Assembly (NCBI GenBank): GCA_024742305.1
Contig: JANSYQ010000033.1
Coordinates: forward strand, 1 to 35,780
Source: a bacterium
Lineage (GTDB): Bacteria; Bacteroidota; Bacteroidia; Flavobacteriales_D; Crocinitomicaceae
Reading direction: 5' to 3'
Length of the DNA stretch: 35,780 nt
Shown: positions 23,769 through 30,749 of the stretch, one piece after another
Layout of the letters: every line of letters starts with the position of its first letter
Position numbering within the stretch: the first letter of the stretch is position 1
Translations under genes and position numbers: made by a program
Notes under the pieces: generated by a model
Told to the model about the DNA's origin: nothing
Seen by the model: only the letters and a program-made list of their open reading frames with translations
Databases searched by the model: none

Positions 23769-24156
23769 TTATCAATAGGGAATAAGGAATAAGAAATAAA
23801 GAATATTGAATAATGGACACCAAGTTTTGTCACACTGAGCCAACGTTACATTGAACTTGCCGAAATGTCGACAGATAGGGAGAATTATGACGAGGTCATA
23901 ATCTAGTGCGCCGCTGTCAAGAAACTTTTCCCCGCACTTCTTAGTGCTCTCAGTGCCTCTGTGGTAAAAAAAGTACAGCTTTACCTTTGTCAGGAAGTCG
24001 CCGTTCGAGGAGCGAAAGTATCGTAAAAGTCTAGCGTCTCGAAATATAACATCTAGTGTCTACCAATCTTTTGTCTTTCAAGGTTGCTGAGTTTGTCGAA
24101 GCATCTTTTAGCTTTCACTCTTTCATCTTCTACCCACTTTCTAGTATTTTTAGAAC
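23769..24156. other. Gene-free stretch with mixed degenerate repeats
   Basis: 388 bases without a credible gene. It holds GAATAAGG-type repeats (23766-23815), TGTCACACTGAGC and GCTGAGTTTGTCGAAGC-like phrases, a CTCAGTGCCTCTGTGGTAAAAA phrase and a TCTAGCGTCT...ATCTAGTGTCT pair (24034-24063) that recurs at 891-921. These phrases look like decayed copies of dispersed flavobacterial intergenic repeats. No clear promoter for the P450 gene is visible; TATTTTTA (24146-24153) is a one-mismatch -7 box. Confidence 0.55.
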
Positions 24157-25548
24157 ATGGCTACAAAAGTTAAAGATTTACCCGGTCCGAAAGGAAAGCC
24201 CGTGATTGGGAATTTATTTTCATTGGATCTACCACAATTGCACAATTCCATTGAGGAGTGGAGTGCCGAACACGGCGATGTCTTCCGACTAAACCTAGGT
24301 ATTTTCGATCAATTGGTGGTTACACGGCCATCAATGCTACAAAAAATCATGAAAGAACGACCTCATGGGTTTGCGCGTAGTGAAAAACTGAACAAGGTTA
24401 TCCGCGAGAGTGGCGTTCACGGCGTATTCAATACAGAAGGAATTGATTGGAAAAAACACCGACCAATTGTAGCGAAAGGGTTGGATGTGAAGCATCAAAA
24501 AGACTTTTACCCAGCTATTGAGCCAATTTTGGGTCGGCTTTACAAGAAATGGCAGGAGCGAGCGAAATCCGGAGAGGCATTTTTCATTCAGAAAGACTTG
24601 TTACGATTCACCGTGGATGTAACATCCTCTCTAGCATTCGGGTACTCCATGAATACCATAGAAGAGGAGGGAGGTGCCATCCAAGATCACTTAGAGAAGG
24701 TTTTTCCGATGATTTTCAAACGTATCAATATGCCAGTTCCGTGGTATAAATTGTATCGTACCAAAGAGGACAAAGAGTTTGATGTAGCGGTTTTAGAGAT
24801 GAACCGTTTGGTGGATGAATTCATTACGGCGGCTCGTAAACGACTACAAGATAACCCTGAGCTACGCGAGAATCCACCGTCGGTCATTGAGGCGATAATC
24901 GTCGCAGCGGAAGAACAAGAAGACATTTCGGATGAGGATGTTCGCGGCAACATACTTACACTTCTTATGGCAGGTGAAGACACCACCGCTGTCACCTTGA
25001 ACTGGTTGATTTACCTTCTTTCCCAAGAGCCTGAAGTAACTGAGAAGATGCGTGACGAGGCAAACAGCGTTCTAGGTGATAAGAAATGGGCAACGGTGTA
25101 TGAGGATAATGCTAAAATGCGCTACATCGAAGGAGCGGCATTTGAATCTATGCGTTTTAAACCAGTGGCACCGATTATGCTGTTTCAAGCAAATGAAGAT
25201 ATTCAATTGGAGGAGGTTTCCATTAAAAAAGGACAACGAATTCTTACCCAACATCGCTATGGTTCATTACAAGAAGAAAATTTCTCGGAAGCTAGTCAAT
25301 TCAAACCCGAACGATGGTTAAAAGAGAGCAGGTGTCCGGTTCATAATACAGAGGCTTTTTCGCCATTTGGCGGTGGTGCTCGTTATTGTCCAGGAAGAAA
25401 CTTGGCGATATTGGAAATCCGGATGGTGATGTCGATGCTTTTGAAAAATTTCGAGGTTGAACTCGTTACTCCCTACGATTCCGTCGATGAAAAGATGGCA
25501 TTTACTATGATGTCGAGTCCTTATGAAGTGCGGCTGAAGGAGAGATGA
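24157..25548 (+). CDS. Cytochrome P450
   Basis: 463 residues, soluble bacterial type (no N-terminal anchor; opens with the proline-rich LPGPKGKPVIGNL). I-helix AGEDTT (272-277) for oxygen activation, K-helix ExxR as ESMR (Glu330-Arg333), FKPERW (382-387), heme loop FGGGARYCPG with axial Cys411. The layout and GPKGKPVIGNL lead resemble the CYP102-like/eukaryote-like group often seen in Bacteroidota, but without a fused reductase. Electrons would have to come from a ferredoxin; the ferredoxin at 21454 is close by but not in the same operon. Substrate unknown. Confidence 0.93.
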   Translation: MATKVKDLPGPKGKPVIGNLFSLDLPQLHNSIEEWSAEHGDVFRLNLGIFDQLVVTRPSMLQKIMKERPHGFARSEKLNKVIRESGVHGVFNTEGIDWKKHRPIVAKGLDVKHQKDFYPAIEPILGRLYKKWQERAKSGEAFFIQKDLLRFTVDVTSSLAFGYSMNTIEEEGGAIQDHLEKVFPMIFKRINMPVPWYKLYRTKEDKEFDVAVLEMNRLVDEFITAARKRLQDNPELRENPPSVIEAIIVAAEEQEDISDEDVRGNILTLLMAGEDTTAVTLNWLIYLLSQEPEVTEKMRDEANSVLGDKKWATVYEDNAKMRYIEGAAFESMRFKPVAPIMLFQANEDIQLEEVSIKKGQRILTQHRYGSLQEENFSEASQFKPERWLKESRCPVHNTEAFSPFGGGARYCPGRNLAILEIRMVMSMLLKNFEVELVTPYDSVDEKMAFTMMSSPYEVRLKER

Positions 25549-25551
25549 AAT

Positions 25552-25612
25552 GGAATTATGAATGATGCGTCTTCGCCAAAGCTTCAGCGCAGGCGCTGAA
25601 TATTGAATAAGG
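25552..25612. repeat. CTTCGCC...GCGCAGGCGCTGAATA repeat, copy 1
   Basis: GGAATTATGAATGATGCG, CTTCGCCAAAGCTTCAGCG, CAGGCGCTGAATATTGAAT. About 90 percent identical to the unit at 26177-26230 and partly to 28605-28663. It contains short self-complementary pieces (AAGCTT, GCGC, CAGGCGCTG). Confidence 0.7.
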
Positions 25613-25844
25613 AGTAACGGTCATCGAGCATGCGATGTATTGAGCCTGCCGAAATATCGAGATGCCGCTTTGAAGAATAAATAACTTCATTTATCGAGAT
25701 TTCGAATAGCTGCATCGTCCATTTTAGTTAAGATTTGTGAAATGAACTAGAGCAATTCCTTATTGCTGACGAAAGTCATTTTTATCTTAAGAATGGATTG
25801 GTATATTAGTTAAAATTCTAGATCAAACATTAAATCAATTGAAC

Positions 25845-26159
25845 ATGACAATACAATTCAATACAGACAAAAATATTCACGGATCAGAAACGCTTGAGGC
25901 CGAAATCAAAAGCAAAGTGAAACAAGGCCTGGAGTATTACGATCAGCACGTGAGCCGTGTGGAAATCCATTTATCTGACCAAAACTCGCACAAAACTGGC
26001 GGTGACGATATTCAGTGTACTTTGGAAGCTCGAATTGAAGGAGCACAACCTATCGCAGTGACCAGTAAAGATGGTGACAAAGGAAAGGCGGTTGATTTAG
26101 CAATAAAGAAAATGAAGGCGGCTTTGGAAACTCGAGTAGGGAAGATGAAGGAGCATTAG
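25845..26159 (+). CDS. Ribosome hibernation-promoting factor, HPF/RaiA family
   Basis: 104 residues from ATG 25845; a TTG two codons earlier is less likely. MTIQFNTDKNIHGSETLEAEI, VSRVEIHLSDQNSHKTGGDDIQCTLEARIEGAQPIAVTSKDGDKGKAVDLAIKKMKAAL matches the beta-alpha-beta-beta-beta-alpha fold of the short HPF/YfiA family, which lacks the C-terminal dimerisation domain of long HPF. It binds the 30S decoding centre in stationary phase. Single gene with a terminator downstream. Confidence 0.9.
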   Translation: MTIQFNTDKNIHGSETLEAEIKSKVKQGLEYYDQHVSRVEIHLSDQNSHKTGGDDIQCTLEARIEGAQPIAVTSKDGDKGKAVDLAIKKMKAALETRVGKMKEH

Positions 26160-26176
26160 AATGAAATTCTGAATTA

Positions 26177-26250
26177 GGAATTATGAATGATGCGCCTTCG
26201 CCGAAGCTTCAGCGCAGGCGCTGAATAAGGAATAATGAACTATAAATAAT
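26177..26250. repeat. CTTCGCC...GCGCAGGCGCTGAATA repeat, copy 2
   Basis: GGAATTATGAATGATGCGC, CTTCGCCGAAGCTTCAGCG, CAGGCGCTGAATAAGG, then GAATAATGAAC-type units. Close copy of 25552-25612. Confidence 0.7.
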
Positions 26251-26256
26251 GAATAG

Positions 26257-26286
26257 CGGTGCTGGAGTTCCAGTGCCGTTTTTTTT
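26257..26286 (+). terminator. Rho-independent terminator after the HPF gene
   Basis: CGGTGCTGG pairs with CCAGTGCCG (two G-U) around AGTT, then eight T. It lies about 100 bases after the HPF stop with repeat copy 2 in between. Confidence 0.85.
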
Positions 26287-26315
26287 AGTGGAATGATTTT
26301 TGGTGAATTACAAGT

Positions 26316-26762
26316 ATGAAATTGCTTGCAGCGTATTTTCTACTTATTTCTTCGGCTTCATTCGGTCAAGATACCATTGTTGCGCCGCAGGCCATTTTTT
26401 TTTCAAAAGAGGTGAAACCCTCGATGTGGTCATGTTGTTGCAGCAGGGAGGCAAGCTTTCCTGGTGGAGAGAAAGAGTTTCATAGGTACCTACAAAGCGA
26501 GCTAAACTTTACAGGTATTCAAGGTTTTAATGAAAAAAGTCCATCCAAAATTTATGTCACTTTTTTCGTTGATGAATTTGGGCGAAACCAAAGAATAAAA
26601 ACGCATTTTACCGACAATGTTGGAGTGATAAATGAAATTGAACGCGTCTTTTCTCAAATGCCAGAATGGATCCCTGCTGAACAAGGGGGCAAAATTATTG
26701 GGACGAGGGTAAGCATTCCAATCAACGTAGTATGGGAAGATCCAATTACTGCATCAAATTAA
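26316..26762 (+). CDS. Exported TonB C-terminal-like protein
   Basis: 148 residues: signal peptide MKLLAAYFLLISSASFGQ, then CCCSREASFPGGEKEFHRYLQSEL and KIYVTFFVDEFGRNQRIKTHFTDN..., FSQMPEWIPAEQGGKIIGTRVSIPINV. This is the layout of the TonB C-terminal domain (FPGG-x-x-x-F-x-x-YL, V-x-F-x-V-x-x-x-G, MP-x-W-x-PA-x-x-x-G-x-x-V). There is no transmembrane anchor or proline linker, so it is not a complete energy transducer. The Cys triplet before FPGG is unusual. Confidence 0.82.
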   Translation: MKLLAAYFLLISSASFGQDTIVAPQAIFFSKEVKPSMWSCCCSREASFPGGEKEFHRYLQSELNFTGIQGFNEKSPSKIYVTFFVDEFGRNQRIKTHFTDNVGVINEIERVFSQMPEWIPAEQGGKIIGTRVSIPINVVWEDPITASN

Positions 26763-26799
26763 TAATTCTGAGTAAGGAATAATTTTATCAGGCTTTCCG

Positions 26800-26807
26800 T
26801 AATTTCA
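26800..26807 (+). promoter_or_regulatory. -7-like box (TAATTTCA), leaderless geometry
   Basis: TAATTTCA differs from TAnnTTTG in its last two bases and ends four bases before the ATG at 26812, the same spacing as at mnmA and the LuxC-like gene. Confidence 0.35.
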
Positions 26808-26811
26808 CCGC

Positions 26812-27960
26812 ATGGATTCATTGACGCAAGTCGTATTGGGAGCAGCGGTAGGAGAGGCCGTACTCGGGAAAAAGATCGGGAACCGCGCTATGGCTTGGGG
26901 GGCAATTGCTGGAACCATTCCGGATTTGGATGTGTATATGCGTTTCTTCTTCGATCCAATGACGGCTACCGAAATGCATCGTGGATTTTCCCATTCCATT
27001 ATTTTTTCCGTTTTAATGGCGGCAATTTTAGGCTATTGCGTTTGGAAACAAGCTCGTGGCACCTTAATTGCCTTTCTAGCCATCCTTGCAGTCTATCCCA
27101 TTTTACGCGGTTCAGGAATCATTTCCATTTCAATTGCCATGAGCTTGTTCGCATTGTTATGTTTTCTTATTTGGCGCAGAGGAGAAAGTGAATTGAAAGC
27201 CACTCAATGGGAATGGTCGAAGTTGTTCTTTTGGACCTTAGTCACGCACCCCCTGCTAGACGCGCACACCACTTGGGGTACACAGCTCTTTTGGCCCTTT
27301 GAATATCGAGTAGCCTATCAAAATATATTTGTGGTAGATCCACTGTACACCTTCCCATTTTTGGTTTTTACCCTGATCGCTTTGTTCATGAAGCGCACCA
27401 ATCCGAAGCGGTCCAAATTCAACAAGATAGGCTTAATCGTCAGTTCAAGCTACATGATTCTAAGTATTGTGCTTAAAGGAGTTACATACAGCTCATTTCA
27501 AGAAAAACTGGAAAAAGATGATATCGCTTATGTGGAAATGGATACGCGACCGGCACCACTCAATACATTCCTTTGGAATGCTCAAGTGGAAACGAAAACT
27601 GGCTACAGAATGGCGTATTACTCCATCTTTGATTCACAGCCGATTCAGTTTTCAGAAGAGTTTCCAAAAAATCATCATTTGCTGGCTCCATACCGCAATC
27701 AAAAAGCTGTAAAACAACTCATTAAAATCTCGCAGGGTTGGTATATGGTGCGAGAAGAGAACGGAAAATTATATTACATCGACCTTCGATTTGGTCAATT
27801 GGGCTTCGATCCGAATGCATCCGACTTTATTTGGAAATTCGAACTGGTTCCTGACGAAAATGGAAAGCTGCAAATTGAACGTTTGCAGCCCGATTTACAG
27901 AAGGCAGGCGACATCGGGACCATTATGAAGTCGCTTTGGCAGCGCATTTTAGGAAATTAA
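26812..27960 (+). CDS. YdjM-type membrane-bound metal-dependent hydrolase
   Basis: 382 residues. MDSLTQVVLGAAVGEAVLGKKIGNRAMAWGAIAGTIPDLDVY and HRGFSHSIIF form the signature of the YdjM/LexA-binding membrane hydrolase family, with Asp and His residues as probable metal ligands (TIPDLD, MHRGFSH, THPLLDAHTTWG). Four to five transmembrane segments are clustered in the first half (about 60-82, 86-110, 112-130, 143-160 and 182-200), with a soluble C-terminal domain of about 160 residues. The enzymatic activity is not established. Single gene. Confidence 0.88.
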   Translation: MDSLTQVVLGAAVGEAVLGKKIGNRAMAWGAIAGTIPDLDVYMRFFFDPMTATEMHRGFSHSIIFSVLMAAILGYCVWKQARGTLIAFLAILAVYPILRGSGIISISIAMSLFALLCFLIWRRGESELKATQWEWSKLFFWTLVTHPLLDAHTTWGTQLFWPFEYRVAYQNIFVVDPLYTFPFLVFTLIALFMKRTNPKRSKFNKIGLIVSSSYMILSIVLKGVTYSSFQEKLEKDDIAYVEMDTRPAPLNTFLWNAQVETKTGYRMAYYSIFDSQPIQFSEEFPKNHHLLAPYRNQKAVKQLIKISQGWYMVREENGKLYYIDLRFGQLGFDPNASDFIWKFELVPDENGKLQIERLQPDLQKAGDIGTIMKSLWQRILGN

Positions 27961-28203
27961 CAATTCTTTAGAAAGGAAACTGTAAGTGGATGAAACTTGA
28001 ACCGTCAAAACAACATTAGCAGTAGCGTGTTAAGTAGTTTAGGTTAGGTTCGGGTAGTATTGTCAGCAGTAGTTTTCTCAGTTCATTGCACTACTATCCG
28101 AGTTTTTGGTTTCAAAGTCCCGACGTGCAATACCGTTGGGACTTTTCTTTTTCACTATACGATAATTGTAATTCTGAGCTTCGTTCGCTATTTTTAATGT
28201 GCT
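27961..28203 (+). other. Structured intergenic region, possible small RNA
   Basis: 243 bases without a gene. A long-range stem joins CGGGTAGT (28051-28058) with ACTATCCG (28093-28100). The terminator AAAGTCCC/GGGACTTT with T-rich tail follows (28114-28153). The two hairpins fit either the 3' untranslated region of the preceding gene or a short independent RNA. No TAnnTTTG promoter was found within the region. Confidence 0.35.
28114..28153 (+). terminator. Rho-independent terminator
   Basis: AAAGTCCC (28114-28121) pairs with GGGACTTT (28138-28145), with 16 bases between that can pair partly (CGACG with CGTTG), then CTTTTT. Confidence 0.75.
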
Positions 28204-28620
28204 ATGGTTCAAGATATTGTCGTATTAAATGAGCGTAAACTGACGAATGCAGACGTCAGATTGCTACTCGATGATATCTTTCATATTCAATGGAATGGGG
28301 GCGATGATATTGAAATCAGCGACATTGATGAACTGTCCGCTGCGTTCGAAGAAATGACGCAGGGACGAAAAATGAAGGTCATTCAAGAGTTCGATCATTT
28401 CACCAGTATTTCTAATGAAGCAAGAAGGTATGCCGCAGAAAAAGCGCCGGATGTTACAGCAGTGGCTTACGTCATCAAAGGGCTCGGACAACAAATGGTG
28501 CTGCGTTTCTATTTGAAAATCAGAAGGCGAAAAGTGAATGCAAAGGTGTTTATGGAGGTAGAAGATGCTTGGCGCTGGTTGGAAAGCTTGGGGAATAGTG
28601 CTCCTTCGCCGAAGCCTTGA
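28204..28620 (+). CDS. STAS/SpoIIAA-like domain protein
   Basis: 138 residues: ADVRLLLDDIFHIQWNGGDDIEISDIDELSAAFEEMTQGRKMKVIQEFDHFTSISNEARRYAAEKAPDVTAVAYVIKGLGQQMVLRFYLKI...KVFMEVEDAWRWLESL. The alternating strands and helices, the S-x-EAR-x-YAA motif and the closing A-W-x-WL-x-S fit the STAS-like DUF7793-type proteins of Bacteroidota. Function unknown. The last residues (SAPSPKP) are encoded by the first bases of the CTTCGCCGAAG repeat, so the repeat has supplied the C-terminus and stop. Confidence 0.7.
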   Translation: MVQDIVVLNERKLTNADVRLLLDDIFHIQWNGGDDIEISDIDELSAAFEEMTQGRKMKVIQEFDHFTSISNEARRYAAEKAPDVTAVAYVIKGLGQQMVLRFYLKIRRRKVNAKVFMEVEDAWRWLESLGNSAPSPKP

Positions 28621-28870
28621 TTTGCTGAAGCTAAGGCATAGCTACGGCGCAGGCGCTGAATAATAAAACTTGAATAAGGAATAATGAATATTGAATAATG
28701 AATATTGAATAAGGAATAAGGAGTGTTGAATAAGGAATAATAAATAATGAATGTTGAATAGAGAGCACTGTGTTGAGCATTGATTTCGCAGAGCTTCTCC
28801 TACATAGCTAGTATTGCGGCGAAGGAGCTATGCCTTTGCGAAGCTTCAGCAAAGCAAGGCTTCAGCGAAG
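28605..28870. repeat. Long inverted repeat flanking GAATAAGG-type units
   Basis: The left arm (28605-28643: CTTCGCCGAAGCCTTGATTT..., ending in GGCATAGCT) and right arm (28826-28870: AGCTATGCCTT... to GGCTTCAGCGAAG) are inverted copies with a few mismatches and a small insertion. The spacer holds CAGGCGCTGAATA and many GAATAAGG/GAATATT units. The gene-free stretch 28621-29028 consists of this repeat and the 8-base tandem repeat that follows. Confidence 0.7.
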
Positions 28871-28880
28871 CAAAGCGACG

Positions 28881-28992
28881 TCAAAGTATCGAGATATCAA
28901 GATGTCAAGCCGTCAAGCCGTCAAGCTATCAAAATATCAAGCTGTCAATCTGTCAAAATATCAAGCTATCAAGACGTCAAAATATCGAAACT
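28881..28992 (+). repeat. 8-base tandem repeat, consensus TCAAGCTA, about 14 units
   Basis: Units begin every eight bases with TCAA or TCGA (TCAAAGTA, TCGAGATA, TCAAGATG, TCAAGCCG twice, TCAAGCTA, TCAAAATA, TCAAGCTG, ...). Positions 1-4 are conserved and 5-8 vary. It is a decaying microsatellite; there are no longer repeat-spacer units, so it is not CRISPR. Confidence 0.8.
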
Positions 28993-29028
28993 CGAGTCAT
29001 CAAAGGACTACCTTCTTAAACAGTTTTC

Positions 29029-30396
29029 TTACTCCGGATACCAGCGGTACAACAAGCGAAACCCCGTATAGCAATTCGATTCACCATTCAAAAGAATTTG
29101 TTTGTAAAAGACAGTGTTTAAGGAAGGAACATCCATAGATTCGACGCGCTCCGTGTAATTTTCTCCCATCGTAAAATGTCCACCGCTTAAATGCTCCGAC
29201 TCGACATTGTAATATTGCAACGAAGCAGGGGAGATGGTGTCCAAAACGACTTCCGAAACATTTCCAGTTAAAAAGCGAAAGAAATCATTGTAGCGTTCAT
29301 GTCTCCAACGATGATAGACTTCTTCCATCAGTGGAGCTGACGATTGATGGTCCTTCGGTAAATGCAGAGGGCGACCTACTTTCGAGAGGTAATAGTGTTG
29401 TTCTTCCCAATTCCTTTCACCCGTGATAAAGAAATCATTCGGAACGTTGACTATTTCTTGCTCATCTGACATAAACGTCACATACTTGGCGGCCAACTCG
29501 TAATGCAGAATGGTCGGTAGGCTGACTTCAATTCGCCCTTCTTTTAATGTCTTGTTCACTTCCTTCGTTTTCCAGTGACAGAAAGCCATCATTTGCTCGA
29601 ATGTCAGATTCACAACCGGATATCGATCATAAGCCGGATGCCAAAAATACATGTTCGTCAGAGGATCACCGAAATCCAATTTCTTCACGAACCCTAGAGT
29701 ATCCGGATAAATAGTAACGACCTGACCATTATCGTAACGGTAATTGAGCTGGCTTATGTCGAAGGCACGTCTTCCGTAAAATCGTTCTGGCTGCGGATAA
29801 TACATATCACTCAAACATTCCACCCATTGTGGATCCATATAACTGAAGTCGTAGGTCCAATCAAGACGACATGAATCACGATTAAAATCTTGCCCGCTCT
29901 TTGCTTTATCCGCTTCACTTTCTGTGCAATTACACAGCATTTTTCGTTTTTCCTTAACACTTGGCGTATTGACCACAAGTATTTCCCGTGCAATGGAATC
30001 CCGCGTCCAGTCGACAAACTCACGATATTCACGATTCGTAAGCTCTAACGCCGATAAATAAAAAGGATAGAGCAAACTGTCCATGATTTCTTGCTCTTTG
30101 CCCAATTGGATTCGCTCGAAGTCGGGTAGGGTGTCGTAATAAAATCTCGCCGGTTCCTCTTGAAGATTATCAATATAACTATGAAAAGTGAACCCCAAAC
30201 TTTCGTAGTTCGCGAAATTGATAGGACTATAGAAATAGGATTTCGGAATCTCCACCTTCTTCGGACGATCAAATCCTTTCGCTTCAATCCAAACGGGCGT
30301 TGACACGTATTTGTTCCCAAAGTTGATCAGCAGCGAATCTTGGCCGAATGCTGCGGAGACAAACAGAATGAAAACCGGGACGAGGAAAAATTTCAT
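29029..30396 (-). CDS. Exported SUMF1/FGE-sulfatase domain protein (GldJ/GldK-like)
   Basis: 455 residues with a signal peptide (MKFFLVPVFILFVSAAFGQ, no lipobox). The formylglycine-generating-enzyme-like fold is read from YPFYLSALELTNREYREFVDW (about 108-128), YPVVNLTFEQMMAFCHWKTKEVN (about 258-280), the FLTGNVSEVV block (replacing GNVWEW) and the terminal CYTGFRLLYRW. Such domains without the catalytic cysteine pair occur in the T9SS/gliding lipoproteins GldJ and GldK, which this resembles in the ELTNREYREF segment. It is not itself a lipoprotein and no other gld gene is nearby. Probably structural in the envelope. The 3' end lies 37 bases from the tandem repeat. Confidence 0.8.
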   Translation of the reverse strand: MKFFLVPVFILFVSAAFGQDSLLINFGNKYVSTPVWIEAKGFDRPKKVEIPKSYFYSPINFANYESLGFTFHSYIDNLQEEPARFYYDTLPDFERIQLGKEQEIMDSLLYPFYLSALELTNREYREFVDWTRDSIAREILVVNTPSVKEKRKMLCNCTESEADKAKSGQDFNRDSCRLDWTYDFSYMDPQWVECLSDMYYPQPERFYGRRAFDISQLNYRYDNGQVVTIYPDTLGFVKKLDFGDPLTNMYFWHPAYDRYPVVNLTFEQMMAFCHWKTKEVNKTLKEGRIEVSLPTILHYELAAKYVTFMSDEQEIVNVPNDFFITGERNWEEQHYYLSKVGRPLHLPKDHQSSAPLMEEVYHRWRHERYNDFFRFLTGNVSEVVLDTISPASLQYYNVESEHLSGGHFTMGENYTERVESMDVPSLNTVFYKQILLNGESNCYTGFRLLYRWYPE

Positions 30397-30749
30397 AGTG
30401 GAAGATACGAATAGAATAATGAATAAGAAATAAGGAATAAGTAATAATGGTCATTGAGTAATGATGACTTGGGAAGTTCGAATTGCGTTGGTAAGGCGTT
30501 ACTGCTTTTCTTGTGGAAACCTGCTTTGAATGCAAGGTTTTTGGACTTGTTATTCTTTGATTATCTGCCCCTTAACATTACTGTTTGCAATAGAATTCTA
30601 TCGGCAGGACTCCAAAACTGTAATGATTTTTGATCAGACGTATAATTGCTCTCTCGTAGTTTCCATTACTTTCGCGTCGCTTAACGCTACAAAAACGGTT
30701 AATTAATGCCGTTACGTAGTTATTAATAAACTACAAAACACTATTTATC
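30397..30749 (+). other. Gene-free leader region with nested hairpins
   Basis: 353 bases. GAATAAGAAATAAGG repeats at 30407-30450. A nested stem TTTTGGA...CTGCC (30539-30545 and 30565-30569) pairs with GGCAG...TCCAAAA (30603-30607 and 30611-30617). Two hairpins stand just before the gene at 30750: AACGG...CCGTT (about 30695-30714) and GTAGTT...AACTAC (about 30717-30735). No gene. Confidence 0.4.
30646..30674 (+). promoter_or_regulatory. Candidate promoter of the T9SS protein gene
   Basis: TTG (30646-30648), 18 bases, TACTTTCG (30667-30674, one mismatch from TAnnTTTG). It predicts a leader of about 68 bases carrying the two hairpins noted for this region. Confidence 0.45.

Noticed and set aside
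24157-25548. Natural-product gene cluster around the P450
   Set aside because: No synthase, transferase or transporter genes adjoin it; the neighbours are a DUF4294 protein and a hibernation factor.
28881-28992. CRISPR array
   Set aside because: The period is 8 bases with no unique spacers and no cas genes in the window.
28780-29138. Three overlapping frames of 79-102 codons over the repeats
   Set aside because: All are translations of the 8-base tandem repeat (SSRQAVKLSKYQ-type) and overlap the end of the SUMF1 gene.
29029-30396. Active formylglycine-generating enzyme
   Set aside because: The fold is present but the catalytic cysteine pair was not found and no sulfatase is nearby; a structural GldJ/GldK-like role is more likely.
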